Shown: positions 8,064 to 14,676, numbered from the stretch's first letter. The stretch is 15,425 nucleotides of DNA from Beijerinckiaceae bacterium (GCA_947380915.1 CANCSY010000053.1:1-15425); one strand, 5' to 3'. The notes: generated from the letters alone by a model not told the origin. Numbers and translations are program-made.

Positions 8064-8594
8064 ATGGGCGCCGGCAATTACAAATCGCCTTGTCTCGCGC
8101 TGGCGGGACTGTTTCTGACGCTGACGGCGCAGGCCACCTGCGCCCAGGGCGTGCAGCCCGCGCCCGGCATCATCACGCGGGAACTTCCCGCGCCCACCAC
8201 GACACCGGCGCCGGGCAAGCCGGCCCCGGTGGCCGAAAAGCCCGTGGCGGTGTCTGAAAAGCCCGCCCCGGCGGTGGCGGCCGCAACGGCGCGTCCAAAT
8301 GATGTGGCGGGCCGCTACATCATCCTGCGCGAAGGCGGCAAGGATGTGGGCTGCATGCTCACCCTCGACGACAAGGCCCGCGCCTCCAACGGCGACCTCA
8401 AAGCCCAACTGGCGCCCGCCTGCCGGGACCAGGGCATCGTGATCTTCGATCCCATTGCGTGGCGCGTGGAACGCGGGCGCCTCGTGCTGACCGCTCGCAA
8501 GGGCCATGCGGCGACCTTCGACCGCCAGGGGGACGGGGCCTGGTGGAAGGACCCGGCCGAAGGCGGCAAGCCGCTGGGCGTTAAGAAGATCTGA
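8064..8594 (+). CDS. Secreted protease inhibitor, Inh/AprI/Omp19 family
   Basis: This 176-residue exported protein has a signal peptide at 1-27, a Pro/Ala-rich linker at 28-80 and a C-terminal Inh (AprI) beta-barrel domain at about 82-175. The domain shows the family layout: AGRY, a first cysteine in GCMLTL (C97), a second in LAPACRDQ (C120) able to form the usual disulfide, a tryptophan (W133) and a GRLVLTARKG strand. Family members inhibit serralysin-type metalloproteases or, as with Brucella Omp19, host proteases. No lipobox fits (QATC), so it is probably soluble in the periplasm or secreted rather than lipidated. The linker holds a near-repeat, EKPVAVS then EKPAPAV. ATG 8064 was chosen for the GGGGAG 10 nt upstream; ATG 8046 would add six residues. 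No metalloprotease gene is nearby. Confidence 0.78.
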   Translation: MGAGNYKSPCLALAGLFLTLTAQATCAQGVQPAPGIITRELPAPTTTPAPGKPAPVAEKPVAVSEKPAPAVAAATARPNDVAGRYIILREGGKDVGCMLTLDDKARASNGDLKAQLAPACRDQGIVIFDPIAWRVERGRLVLTARKGHAATFDRQGDGAWWKDPAEGGKPLGVKKI

Positions 8595-8621
8595 GGCGGC
8601 CCTCGTTGCGCCTGAGCGTCA

Positions 8622-8642
8622 GTCGCCGCGCGGGCGCGCGAC
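8622..8642 (+). terminator. GC-rich hairpin after the inhibitor gene
   Basis: GTCGC (8622-8626) pairs with GCGAC (8638-8642), and three further pairs form inside around a CGGG loop with one bulged C. The hairpin is stable and sits 28 nt after the inhibitor stop, but no T-run follows. It is at best a weak or Rho-assisted terminator that separates the inhibitor from the gntR promoter. Confidence 0.3.
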
Positions 8643-8669
8643 CGGAAACAGCAACTTTTAAAATAAATA

Positions 8670-8698
8670 TTGCATACAAAATAAAATTATCGCATACT
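8670..8698 (+). promoter_or_regulatory. AT-rich promoter/operator with GCATAC direct repeats upstream of gntR
   Basis: In a strikingly AT-rich patch (about 8654-8702), GCATAC occurs at 8672-8677 and again at 8692-8697, exactly 20 bp apart, close to two helical turns. The first copy lies in TTGCATACAA (8670-8679), a TTG-N4-CAA near-palindrome of the size bound by GntR/FCD dimers. The same bases give TTGCAT and CATACT spaced by 17, a plausible -35/-10 pair. Autoregulation of the gntR gene 170 nt downstream is the simplest reading. The rest of the 8595-8867 gap shows nothing else I can support. Confidence 0.4.
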
Positions 8699-8867
8699 TT
8701 TACTGCGCTCGTTTCAAATCGGATCAAACAGGCGCTGTTTTCCGCTTCCCGGGCCAAAGCGTGGGCTCCCCATGGCGCCTGAATGTCAGCAGGCAAGCCG
8801 ATGGAAAGGGCGGAAAACCCGGGGCGAACCAGACTATCATTTCACATGGGCGAAGGTTGAAAACGAC

Positions 8868-9545
8868 ATGTCGACACGGGCTGAGCAACTCTGCGCTGAA
8901 ATCGCCGACGCCATCCTTTCAGGCGAACTGACGCCTGGATCCAGGCTTGACGAGCAGGGGCTTGCGGACCGTTATCAGGTGTCGCGCACCCCCGTGCGCG
9001 AGGCGCTGCGCTTGCTGGCCGCCACGGGGCTCATCGAGGTGCGCCCCCGGCGCGGCGCCACGGTCGCCCAGGTCAGTTCGGCGCAACTGGTGGAGCTTTT
9101 CGTCGCCATGGGTGAAATAGAGGCGACCTGCGCGCGCCTCTCCGCCATCAGCATGTCCCCTATCGAACGCCGCCAGCTGGAAGCCCTGCATGACCGCATG
9201 GCGAAAATCGTGGATGCGGGCGATGAAGCCGCCTATGCGGAGGCCAATGTGATCTTCCACTCGCGCATCTACAAAGGCACCCACAATTCGGTTCTCGAGG
9301 ATGTGGCCAACGGCCTGCGCCGTCGCCTCTCGCCCTTCCGTCGCGCCCAGTTTCGCGCCAAGGGACGCCTGTCTTCATCCCATATGGAACACGGGGCCGT
9401 GCTGGACGCGATCCTGCGCGGCGATGCTGATCAGGCCCATCAAAGCATGCTGCGTCATGTGAATCTGGTCGAGGACGCCTTCGAGCAACTCACGACAGGC
9501 AGCGGCGCAACTATGTCGTCGCCGCAGCGCAGCGCGGCTGGCTGA
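8868..9545 (+). CDS. GntR family transcriptional regulator, FCD subfamily
   Basis: This 225-residue DNA-binding regulator has an N-terminal winged helix-turn-helix at about 5-70, with the GntR hallmarks LTPGSRLDEQGLADRY and VSRTPVREALRLLAATGLIE. An all-helical FCD ligand domain follows at about 75-205. The FCD metal/ligand residues are visible: N127-x3-H131, H175 and H197. FCD members typically sense organic acids such as lactate, gluconate, pyruvate or amino-acid-derived acids, which suits the upstream binding protein and dehydrogenase; a ligand from the purine/ureide island to the right is equally possible. The ATG at 8868 begins the usual short lead-in to the helix-turn-helix, with GAAGG about 11 nt upstream. 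It ends 3 nt before the stop of the convergent AtzH-like gene. Likely targets are its own promoter and one of the flanking operons. Confidence 0.93.
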   Translation: MSTRAEQLCAEIADAILSGELTPGSRLDEQGLADRYQVSRTPVREALRLLAATGLIEVRPRRGATVAQVSSAQLVELFVAMGEIEATCARLSAISMSPIERRQLEALHDRMAKIVDAGDEAAYAEANVIFHSRIYKGTHNSVLEDVANGLRRRLSPFRRAQFRAKGRLSSSHMEHGAVLDAILRGDADQAHQSMLRHVNLVEDAFEQLTTGSGATMSSPQRSAAG

Positions 9546-9548
9546 GAT

Positions 9549-9929
9549 TCAATCCGGAAGCGGGCTCACATGGGCGGCGGCGATGCGCCAGCCCTCAGCC
9601 GCACGGACCCAGACCTGCGACTGCCGGTTGGCCTTGCCATTGGCGTCGCGGAAGACAGCGTTGGTTGAGCCGAAGTCCCGCCCGAAGGTGATCACCGCAA
9701 GGTGCTCCACCACGCGCGGAGCGCCCGGCTTCCACACGCCCGTGCGGAAATTGGCGATCTCTTCGTAACCGAAGAGATGCTCGCGCGGACCAAAGCGAAC
9801 GGTGAGCGGCGAGTTCCAGAAGAAGCCGTTCAAGGCGGCGCTGTCGCCTGATTCAATCGCATGGTTGTAGCGCTCGAATGAGTCCGTAACCTCTGCGACA
9901 ACGTCCGGCATATTGGTCTGGTCGATCAT
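9549..9929 (-). CDS. AtzH/HpxZ-like protein (NTF2/SnoaL-like fold)
   Basis: This 126-residue protein matches the AtzH-like family, which includes HpxZ of the Klebsiella oxalurate pathway and AtzH of the s-triazine pathway. Markers are VVAEVTDSFERYNHAI (10-25), the FFW region (36-38), TVRFG (43-47), a GKANRQSQVW strand (98-107) and the closing EGWRIAAAHVS (112-122). Tyr21 and Arg45 sit where, as I recall, AtzH has functionally important residues. AtzH is reported to act on the product of AtzE/AtzG, preventing a dead-end dicarboxyurea. Here the gene follows an Fe(II)/2-oxoglutarate oxygenase by 15 nt, while the AtzG/AtzE pair lies about 2.5 kb away in another operon on the same strand. The start ATG at 9929 has AAGGA (9936-9940) in front of it, inside a small hairpin. 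Family assignment is solid; the reaction is inferred. Confidence 0.85.
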   Translation of the reverse strand: MIDQTNMPDVVAEVTDSFERYNHAIESGDSAALNGFFWNSPLTVRFGPREHLFGYEEIANFRTGVWKPGAPRVVEHLAVITFGRDFGSTNAVFRDANGKANRQSQVWVRAAEGWRIAAAHVSPLPD

Positions 9930-9930
9930 G

Positions 9931-9947
9931 TGATTTCCTTGAAATCA
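9931..9947 (-). promoter_or_regulatory. Perfect hairpin spanning the oxygenase stop and the AtzH-like ribosome binding site
   Basis: TGATTTC (9931-9937), CTT (9938-9940) and GAAATCA (9941-9947) form a perfect 7-bp inverted repeat with a 3-nt loop. On the minus strand it begins with the oxygenase TGA. It places the AAGGA Shine-Dalgarno of the AtzH-like gene in its loop and 3' arm, with the start codon 1 nt after the hairpin. A ribosome finishing the oxygenase would melt it, which could couple translation. The stem is AU-rich and only moderately stable. Confidence 0.45.
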
Positions 9948-10874
9948 GGCCTTCTCAGCCTGTTTGAATCCATAGGTTTGCGCGAAACGCGAAGCCAGGT
10001 AATCACTGGCGGTTATGGGCTGGTAGCGCGGGGCCTCGCCCGCAGCGACGCAACTGGGGATCGCCTCGACCAGCGCATCCGCATTGGCGTCGAGAAAAAA
10101 CGCTATCGAATAGCGATCCCGCCCCTGCGGATTGGTGACCCGGTGCGGCGTCGAGCGATAGACATCATTCGTCCAGCGCATCAGGCAATCACCGATGTTG
10201 CAGATGAAGGCGGCGGGCATGGGCGGCGCGCAGACCCAGACGCCGTCGCGCCGTTGCACCTCAAGCCCGCCCGCATCATCGGTGAGCAACAGGGTGAGGT
10301 TGCCATAGTCCGTATGCGCGCCTGCGCCAAAGGCGCCATCCGCGCGCAGGGATGCGGGGGGATAATGCAGCAGTCGCAAGGTCGCCATGGGGCGGTCCAG
10401 CCGTGAGTCGAAGTAGTCTTCGACCAAGCCGAGGTCGCGCGCGATGGGCCTGTGCATATCGACGCCGAGCGTCAACATCCGCAGAAAGAAATCCGTCATC
10501 ACCGCATCGAAACCCGGGAGTTCGGGGCAGAGGGGCGAGCGCGCGCCGTCGCGCCTGTCGATCCGGATGTTGAACGCCTCCTTGTCATCCACATTGTGGC
10601 CGGGATCGAGCGCCTCCGTGCGCAGGCCCACATAGCCCTTGTTGTCGCTATCGGCAGAAATTTTCAAAGCGTCCTTCTTCGCCAGGGGCTGGGCGAAGAA
10701 CGCATGGGACTGAACCATGACCGCGTCGAGAATTTTTTGTGGAACGCCATGGCCCCGCACATAGAAGAACCCGACTTCGCGACAGGCATGCGCCAACTCG
10801 CCCGTCATGCGCGCCATCGCAAGGGGATCGCGCGTGGAAAGCCCCTCAAGATCAATGACCGGAATATCGTTCAT
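9945..10874 (-). CDS. 2-oxoglutarate/Fe(II)-dependent oxygenase, isopenicillin N synthase-like
   Basis: This 309-residue cytoplasmic oxygenase has the two-part architecture of the IPNS/DIOX_N family. An N-terminal DIOX_N region (about 3-100, starting IPVIDLEGL and including the VGFFYVRGHGVP segment) is followed by the 2OG-Fe(II) double-stranded beta-helix (about 160-265). The iron ligands are His187 and Asp189 in the GAHTDYG motif and His244 in STPHRV. Arg254 and Ser256 in RYSIAFF fit the RxS co-substrate motif. Family members hydroxylate, desaturate or cyclise small molecules; thymine-7-hydroxylase and similar nucleobase oxygenases belong to this family, an attractive but untested parallel given the neighbours. 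It leads a two-gene unit with the AtzH-like gene and diverges from the amidohydrolase across a 130-nt region. The ATG at 10874 has only a weak GGAT ribosome binding site. Confidence 0.9.
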   Translation of the reverse strand: MNDIPVIDLEGLSTRDPLAMARMTGELAHACREVGFFYVRGHGVPQKILDAVMVQSHAFFAQPLAKKDALKISADSDNKGYVGLRTEALDPGHNVDDKEAFNIRIDRRDGARSPLCPELPGFDAVMTDFFLRMLTLGVDMHRPIARDLGLVEDYFDSRLDRPMATLRLLHYPPASLRADGAFGAGAHTDYGNLTLLLTDDAGGLEVQRRDGVWVCAPPMPAAFICNIGDCLMRWTNDVYRSTPHRVTNPQGRDRYSIAFFLDANADALVEAIPSCVAAGEAPRYQPITASDYLASRFAQTYGFKQAEKA

Positions 10875-11004
10875 CTATCCAATCCAGAACATCGGGCGCG
10901 GACGCGACAGCGCGTCATTTCGATATGATATTTATGGCATGAGACTTGATTGCCGTCATCCAGACCTTGCGTCGAAGCGCAGACATTTTTGAGGAGAAGC
11001 GACC
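10875..11004. promoter_or_regulatory. Divergent promoter region between oxygenase and amidohydrolase
   Basis: This 130-nt gap must hold the promoters for both divergent genes. It contains an AT-rich core at about 10917-10936 (a GATATGATATTTATGG stretch) suited to promoter melting. A clear GAGGAG (10991-10996) lies 8 nt before the amidohydrolase ATG. I found no convincing -35/-10 pair and no copy of the GCATAC motif seen before gntR. Confidence 0.45.
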
Positions 11005-12438
11005 ATGACCACGATTGCCGGACTCACGATTCTGGGTGGTGACATTGGCGACCAGGCGCAATCCATCGAAATCTCCGGGAACGTGATTTCCAGCATCACG
11101 CCGACGCCTGTCCCCGCCACGCGGCGGTTGCTCGCCATGCCGGCCATGGTCAACGCACACGATCACGCGCGCCCCTTGTCGCCAACGTCCTTCGGCGGCG
11201 CTGGCAAGCCGCTGGAGACCTGGATCCTGCGCCTCGCCGCCACGCCCTCGACCGACCCTTATCTGGTGGCCGCCGCCGCTCTGGGCCGCGCCGCGCAATC
11301 GGGCTGCGCCTCCATCATGGCCCATGTGACGCGGCTTTACGGGCCCATGTCCGCCAGTGACGAAGCGGGCGCCTATGCGCGCGCCGCCAATGACATCGGC
11401 GCGCGCGTCACCTTCGCCCTGTTCATGCGCGACCGCAACCCGCTGGTCTATGGCGACGAGCAGGGCGTGCTGGAAGCGCTGCCCGGCGAGGCGCGGCACG
11501 AGATCGAGTCGATCTTTTGCTCGCCCATGCCAGGTATCCGCGAACAGATCGAGCGGGTCGAGGCCATCGCCGCCGCGCATGAAGGCCCGCTGTTCAACGT
11601 GCAATATGGGCCCAGCGGCGTGCAATGGTGTTCGGACGCGATGCTGGAAGCCATCGCGGAATCCTCCGCGCGCACGGGACGACGCATACACATGCACCTT
11701 CTGGAAACGCCCTATCAACGGGCATGGGCGGACAGGGCCTATCCGCAGGGCGTCGTGCGTCATCTGCGCGATGTGGGCCTGCTGTCGCCGCGCCTTGCGC
11801 TCGCCCATTGCGTTCATGCGCGGCCAGACGAACTCGACATGATCGCTGAGGCTGGCGCCACCATCGTCACCAACGCCAGTTCGAATCTGCATCTGCGCTC
11901 CGGGATAGCGCCCATCGCGCAGGCCATCAGGCGGGGCTGCCGCGTCGCCATGGGCGTCGACGCCTCCGCATTTGACGAGGACGACGACGCGCTGCGCGAA
12001 ATGCGGCTCGGGCATTTCCTGCATGGCGGCTGGGGTTTCGACGAAAACATCTCCCGCGAAGACTTCCTGCGGACCATCGTGGCCAATGGCCGTTTCGCCA
12101 ATGGCGCGCCCGGTTCCGGTGCGCTGGCCGCAGGCGAGGCTGCGGATATTCTGGTGCTCGATCTCGACCGTCTCGACCGTGACGCGATCATGCCGGTAGA
12201 TCCTCTCGATCTGCTGTTCGCACGCGCCAATCAATCGCATGTCGCGCAACTCTTTGTCGCGGGACAGCAGGTGATCGAGGACGGCAAACTAACGGGTGTC
12301 GATCTCGACGCCATACATACCGAATTGCGCGGACGGATGCGCGCGGGCATGTCCTCGCGCGCGCGTTTTCTGTCCGCATGGCGCCATCTGGAGCCCGCCG
12401 TCGCCGCATTCTATCGCAACGGCGGAGGCTGCTGCTAA
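11005..12438 (+). CDS. Metal-dependent amidohydrolase, AtzA/TrzN/guanine-deaminase-type
   Basis: This 477-residue enzyme of the amidohydrolase superfamily has a TIM-barrel with a flanking beta-sandwich. The metal site reads NAHDHAR (His52, His54), His231 in the MHLLE motif, His268/His271 in LAHCVHA and Asp319 in MGVDA. Glu234 in MHLLE sits where deaminases and aminohydrolases of this group keep their proton-shuttling glutamate, so hydrolytic deamination, or C-Cl/C-N cleavage on a heterocycle, is likelier than lactam opening. The NASSNLHLRSGIAPI segment (290-304) is typical of the ATZ/TRZ clade. The C-terminus ends GGGCC with two cysteines, which is unusual. The ATG at 11005 follows GAGGAG by 8 nt. 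Its stop overlaps the stop of the convergent amidase by 4 nt. The substrate is unknown; the setting suggests a purine, pyrimidine, pterin or ureide-like compound. Confidence 0.88.
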   Translation: MTTIAGLTILGGDIGDQAQSIEISGNVISSITPTPVPATRRLLAMPAMVNAHDHARPLSPTSFGGAGKPLETWILRLAATPSTDPYLVAAAALGRAAQSGCASIMAHVTRLYGPMSASDEAGAYARAANDIGARVTFALFMRDRNPLVYGDEQGVLEALPGEARHEIESIFCSPMPGIREQIERVEAIAAAHEGPLFNVQYGPSGVQWCSDAMLEAIAESSARTGRRIHMHLLETPYQRAWADRAYPQGVVRHLRDVGLLSPRLALAHCVHARPDELDMIAEAGATIVTNASSNLHLRSGIAPIAQAIRRGCRVAMGVDASAFDEDDDALREMRLGHFLHGGWGFDENISREDFLRTIVANGRFANGAPGSGALAAGEAADILVLDLDRLDRDAIMPVDPLDLLFARANQSHVAQLFVAGQQVIEDGKLTGVDLDAIHTELRGRMRAGMSSRARFLSAWRHLEPAVAAFYRNGGGCC

Positions 12439-13832
12439 CCAGCGACCGGCGCCCGCGCCACGCCCTTGCGCGCGAGATCATGGGCGACGCGCAAAGCCAG
12501 ATCCTCGCGCCAGGGCGCCGTGATGATCTGCACGCCCATCGGCAGGCGCTCGCCATCGGTCCAGGTGGGAACCGTTACCACGGGCAGGCCGATGAAGGAG
12601 ATGGGCTGGGTGAAGATGCCGAGGTTCGGCCTGATCATCATCTCGACCCCATCCAGCACCATGTTCTTCTGCCCTATGAGCGGCGCGCGGCAGGGTGTGG
12701 CGGGGGCGATGATGACGTCGACCTCCTCGAAGATCTTCACCACGGCGTCGTGAAACCAGCGGCGGAATTTCTGCGCCTGCATGACCCAGGCGCCGGGAAC
12801 CATGGCGCCCGCGATCAGGCGGTCTCGCACATCCGGATCATAATCCATGGCGCGCGTGCGCAGGCGATCCAGGTGCAGGCTCGCGCCTTCCACCATGGTG
12901 ACGAGATAACCGGCGGCGCGGGCGCGATGGGCCTCGGGCAATTCGACGCTGTGCGCGGCGCCAAGCGCATGGGCCACCACATCCACAGTGTCGAACACCT
13001 CGCGGCCGGCGCCCCGCGCGAAATAGCCGCCAGCGCGCGCGATGCGCAGTCCCTTGAGGCCATCGCCCAGCGAAGCCGCCGTAGCCTGCGCGGGCTGTTT
13101 CGCCTGCATGGGATCGCGCGCATCCTCGCCCTGCATGGCGTCATAGGCCAGCGCCAGATCCAGCGCCGAGCGGCCCATCGGGCCCAGATGATCGAAGCTC
13201 GACACGAAGGGAAAACTGCCCGCGCGCGACAAGCGCCCATAGGTGGGCTTGAGGCCGAAGAGGCCGCAGAAGGACGAGGGCACGCGAATGGAACCGTTGG
13301 TGTCCGACCCCAGGGTCAGATGCACCAGCCCCGCAGCGGCAGCCGCGCCTGAACCACCCGAGGAACCGCCAGTCATGTGCAGGGGACCATGGGGATTGCG
13401 CGAGGGGCCATAGTGGGCGTTCTCGCCGGTGAAGTCATAGGCATATTCGCCCATGTTCAGCGCGCCCATGAGGATCGCGCCCTGCGCTTCGAGACGGCTG
13501 ACCAGCGTCGCGTCCACCTTGGCGGGCGCGTGGTCGCGGTTGATGCGCGAGCCTGCGAGGGTGACCTCGCCCGCGATGTCGTAGAGATTCTTCACAGCGC
13601 ATACGGCGCCCGCCAGCGGGCCACAATCTTCGCCGCGCCCATGACGCGCATCGAGCATGGCGGCCTGCGCGCGCGCTCGTTCGGCGGTGACGAGGGTGAA
13701 GGCTCCCAGCGAAGGGTTCAGGGCCGCGATGCGGGCGAGGGACGCCTCGACCATCTCAGCCGCAGTGAAGGACCCGGCCTTGAAACCTGCGGCGGCCTCA
13801 GCCGCCGTGATCGTGGGGGAGGCTGCGCTCAT
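12435..13832 (-). CDS. AtzE-family amidase (1-carboxybiuret hydrolase / HpxY-like catalytic subunit)
   Basis: This 465-residue amidase-signature enzyme has the Ser-cisSer-Lys triad: Lys81 in VKNLYDIAG, cis-Ser157 in TGGSSGGSG and nucleophile Ser181 in GSDTNGSIRVPS, the last two 24 residues apart as usual. Family-specific features point to AtzE/HpxY rather than GatA: LAGSRIN, NMGEYAYDFTGENAHYGPSRNP (126-147) and FGLKPTYGRLSR. AtzE removes an amine from 1-carboxybiuret; HpxY works on oxalurate in the hpx route. It needs a small GatC-like partner, which is the gene just upstream: the ATG at 13832 overlaps that gene's TGA by 4 nt. It is the last gene of a tightly coupled minus-strand operon. Its TAG overlaps the stop of the convergent amidohydrolase. 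The family is certain; the natural substrate is not. Confidence 0.92.
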   Translation of the reverse strand: MSAASPTITAAEAAAGFKAGSFTAAEMVEASLARIAALNPSLGAFTLVTAERARAQAAMLDARHGRGEDCGPLAGAVCAVKNLYDIAGEVTLAGSRINRDHAPAKVDATLVSRLEAQGAILMGALNMGEYAYDFTGENAHYGPSRNPHGPLHMTGGSSGGSGAAAAAGLVHLTLGSDTNGSIRVPSSFCGLFGLKPTYGRLSRAGSFPFVSSFDHLGPMGRSALDLALAYDAMQGEDARDPMQAKQPAQATAASLGDGLKGLRIARAGGYFARGAGREVFDTVDVVAHALGAAHSVELPEAHRARAAGYLVTMVEGASLHLDRLRTRAMDYDPDVRDRLIAGAMVPGAWVMQAQKFRRWFHDAVVKIFEEVDVIIAPATPCRAPLIGQKNMVLDGVEMMIRPNLGIFTQPISFIGLPVVTVPTWTDGERLPMGVQIITAPWREDLALRVAHDLARKGVARAPVAG

Positions 13833-14017
13833 GGCGTATAGACCGGGGCCGGTTCCTGCTCGTCGCCAAGGGGAAAATCCATGACCAGCGGCGCCATGCG
13901 ATAAGCGACTGCGAGATGTTCGACGACCACGGGGAAGCCCTCGGGCGGGATGGCAAGCTGCAAAGCCGCTGCGCTCGCCGCAACGAGGCGCTCGATATCC
14001 TGTGTCTCCACTGTCAC
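13829..14017 (-). CDS. AtzG-like small subunit (DUF4089, GatC-like)
   Basis: This 62-residue protein resembles AtzG/HpxX, the short GatC-like subunit that wraps and stabilises AtzE-type amidases (AtzG is of similar size). It shows a helical N-terminus ([19 protein letters not shown]), a [20 protein letters not shown] helix and the signature C-terminal tail [14 protein letters not shown], which in this family runs across the amidase. The start chosen is the GTG at 14017, whose GTGA overlaps the upstream hydrolase stop by 4 nt; a second GTG at 14011 is possible. The stop overlaps the amidase start (ATGA). Longer upstream frames run antisense-like into the hydrolase and are not credible. Overlaps on both sides indicate strict co-translation, suiting a fixed-ratio complex. 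Confidence 0.87.
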   Translation of the reverse strand: MTVETQDIERLVAASAAALQLAIPPEGFPVVVEHLAVAYRMAPLVMDFPLGDEQEPAPVYTP

Positions 14018-14676
14018 GCCAGCGCCTCCTCGAGTTGTGAAAAGCTCGTCGCCCATCCGACGATGCCGCCCTGCGCCACGATCATCTCGATGGCGGCCGC
14101 CTTGAATTGCGGAAAATAGCTTTCGGTGGCGTCGGTGACCAGCAGGCATTCAAAGCCGCGATCATTAGCCTCGCGCATGGAGGTCTGCACGCAGACTTCG
14201 GTGGTGACGCCCGCGAAGACAAGATGGGTGACGCCTGCAGCGCGCAGCAGGCTTTCGCAATCGGTGGCGAAGAACATGCCCTTGCCCGGCTTGTCGATGA
14301 CCATTTCGCCTGGGAGTGGCGCGCATTCGGGCACGATGGAGGCGCCCGCCTCGCCGCGCACCAAAAGCCGTCCCATGGGGCCGACATCGCCGATGCGCAG
14401 GGCGCCCTTGCCGCGCAGGCGCTTGGGCAGCGGGCAATCGCTGAGGTCGGGCAGATGACATTCGCGCGTATGCAGGATCGGCCAGCCCTTGGCGCGAAAC
14501 AAAGACAGCAGCGCGGCCACCGTCGGGATGATGGCCTGCAGTTTCGTCACATCATTGCCCAGCGCCTCGCCAAAGCCGCCGCATTCCACGAAGTCGCGCT
14601 GCATGTCGATGACCACAAGCGCGGTGCGGGCGGGATCTAGCGCGAAGGGATAGGGCCTTGCGGGTATCTCGATCAT
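14014..14676 (-). CDS. Isochorismatase-like cysteine hydrolase, biuret/triuret hydrolase-like
   Basis: This 220-residue cytoplasmic hydrolase has the cysteine hydrolase triad: Asp24 ([11 protein letters not shown]), Lys129 (IDKPGKGMF) and Cys162 ([19 protein letters not shown]), with the usual residue pair before the cysteine for the cis-peptide. From memory the order [35 protein letters not shown] and [12 protein letters not shown] is close to biuret hydrolase BiuH of Rhizobium. Gln202 in the AQGGIVG motif aligns with the BiuH glutamine (Gln215) implicated in substrate binding. Alternatives are triuret hydrolase, ureidoacrylate hydrolase (RutB) or N-carbamoylsarcosine amidase. The ATG at 14676 overlaps the ABC ATPase stop by 1 nt (TGATG); a GTG at 14679 is the other option. 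It overlaps AtzG by 4 nt. Product flow from this enzyme to AtzE/AtzG would make chemical sense. Confidence 0.87.
   Translation of the reverse strand: MIEIPARPYPFALDPARTALVVIDMQRDFVECGGFGEALGNDVTKLQAIIPTVAALLSLFRAKGWPILHTRECHLPDLSDCPLPKRLRGKGALRIGDVGPMGRLLVRGEAGASIVPECAPLPGEMVIDKPGKGMFFATDCESLLRAAGVTHLVFAGVTTEVCVQTSMREANDRGFECLLVTDATESYFPQFKAAAIEMIVAQGGIVGWATSFSQLEEALA

Noticed and set aside
8064..8150. Lipoprotein signal on the Inh-family protein (as in Omp19)
   Set aside because: The cysteine at residue 26 is preceded by QAT, which does not fit a lipobox; a normal signal peptidase I site follows one residue later.
8228..8275. Tandem repeat in the inhibitor linker
   Set aside because: Only two imperfect 7-residue units (EKPVAVS, EKPAPAV) are present; this is ordinary Pro/Ala-rich linker sequence.
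10915..12249. Long minus-strand open frame of 444 codons opposite the amidohydrolase
   Set aside because: It is antisense to a gene with full catalytic motifs, its translation has low complexity with no family motif, and GC-rich DNA commonly leaves such shadow frames open.
12378..13352. Plus-strand open frame of 324 codons opposite the AtzE-like amidase
   Set aside because: The amidase strand carries the complete Lys-Ser-Ser triad; the opposite frame is rich in His, Gln, Arg and Gly without domain signals.
9549..14017. A complete cyanuric acid (atzDEF) herbicide pathway
   Set aside because: Neither an AtzD-type ring-opening enzyme nor an AtzF allophanate hydrolase is present, and no transposon flanks the genes; the AtzE/G/H-like genes look chromosomal and ancestral in type.
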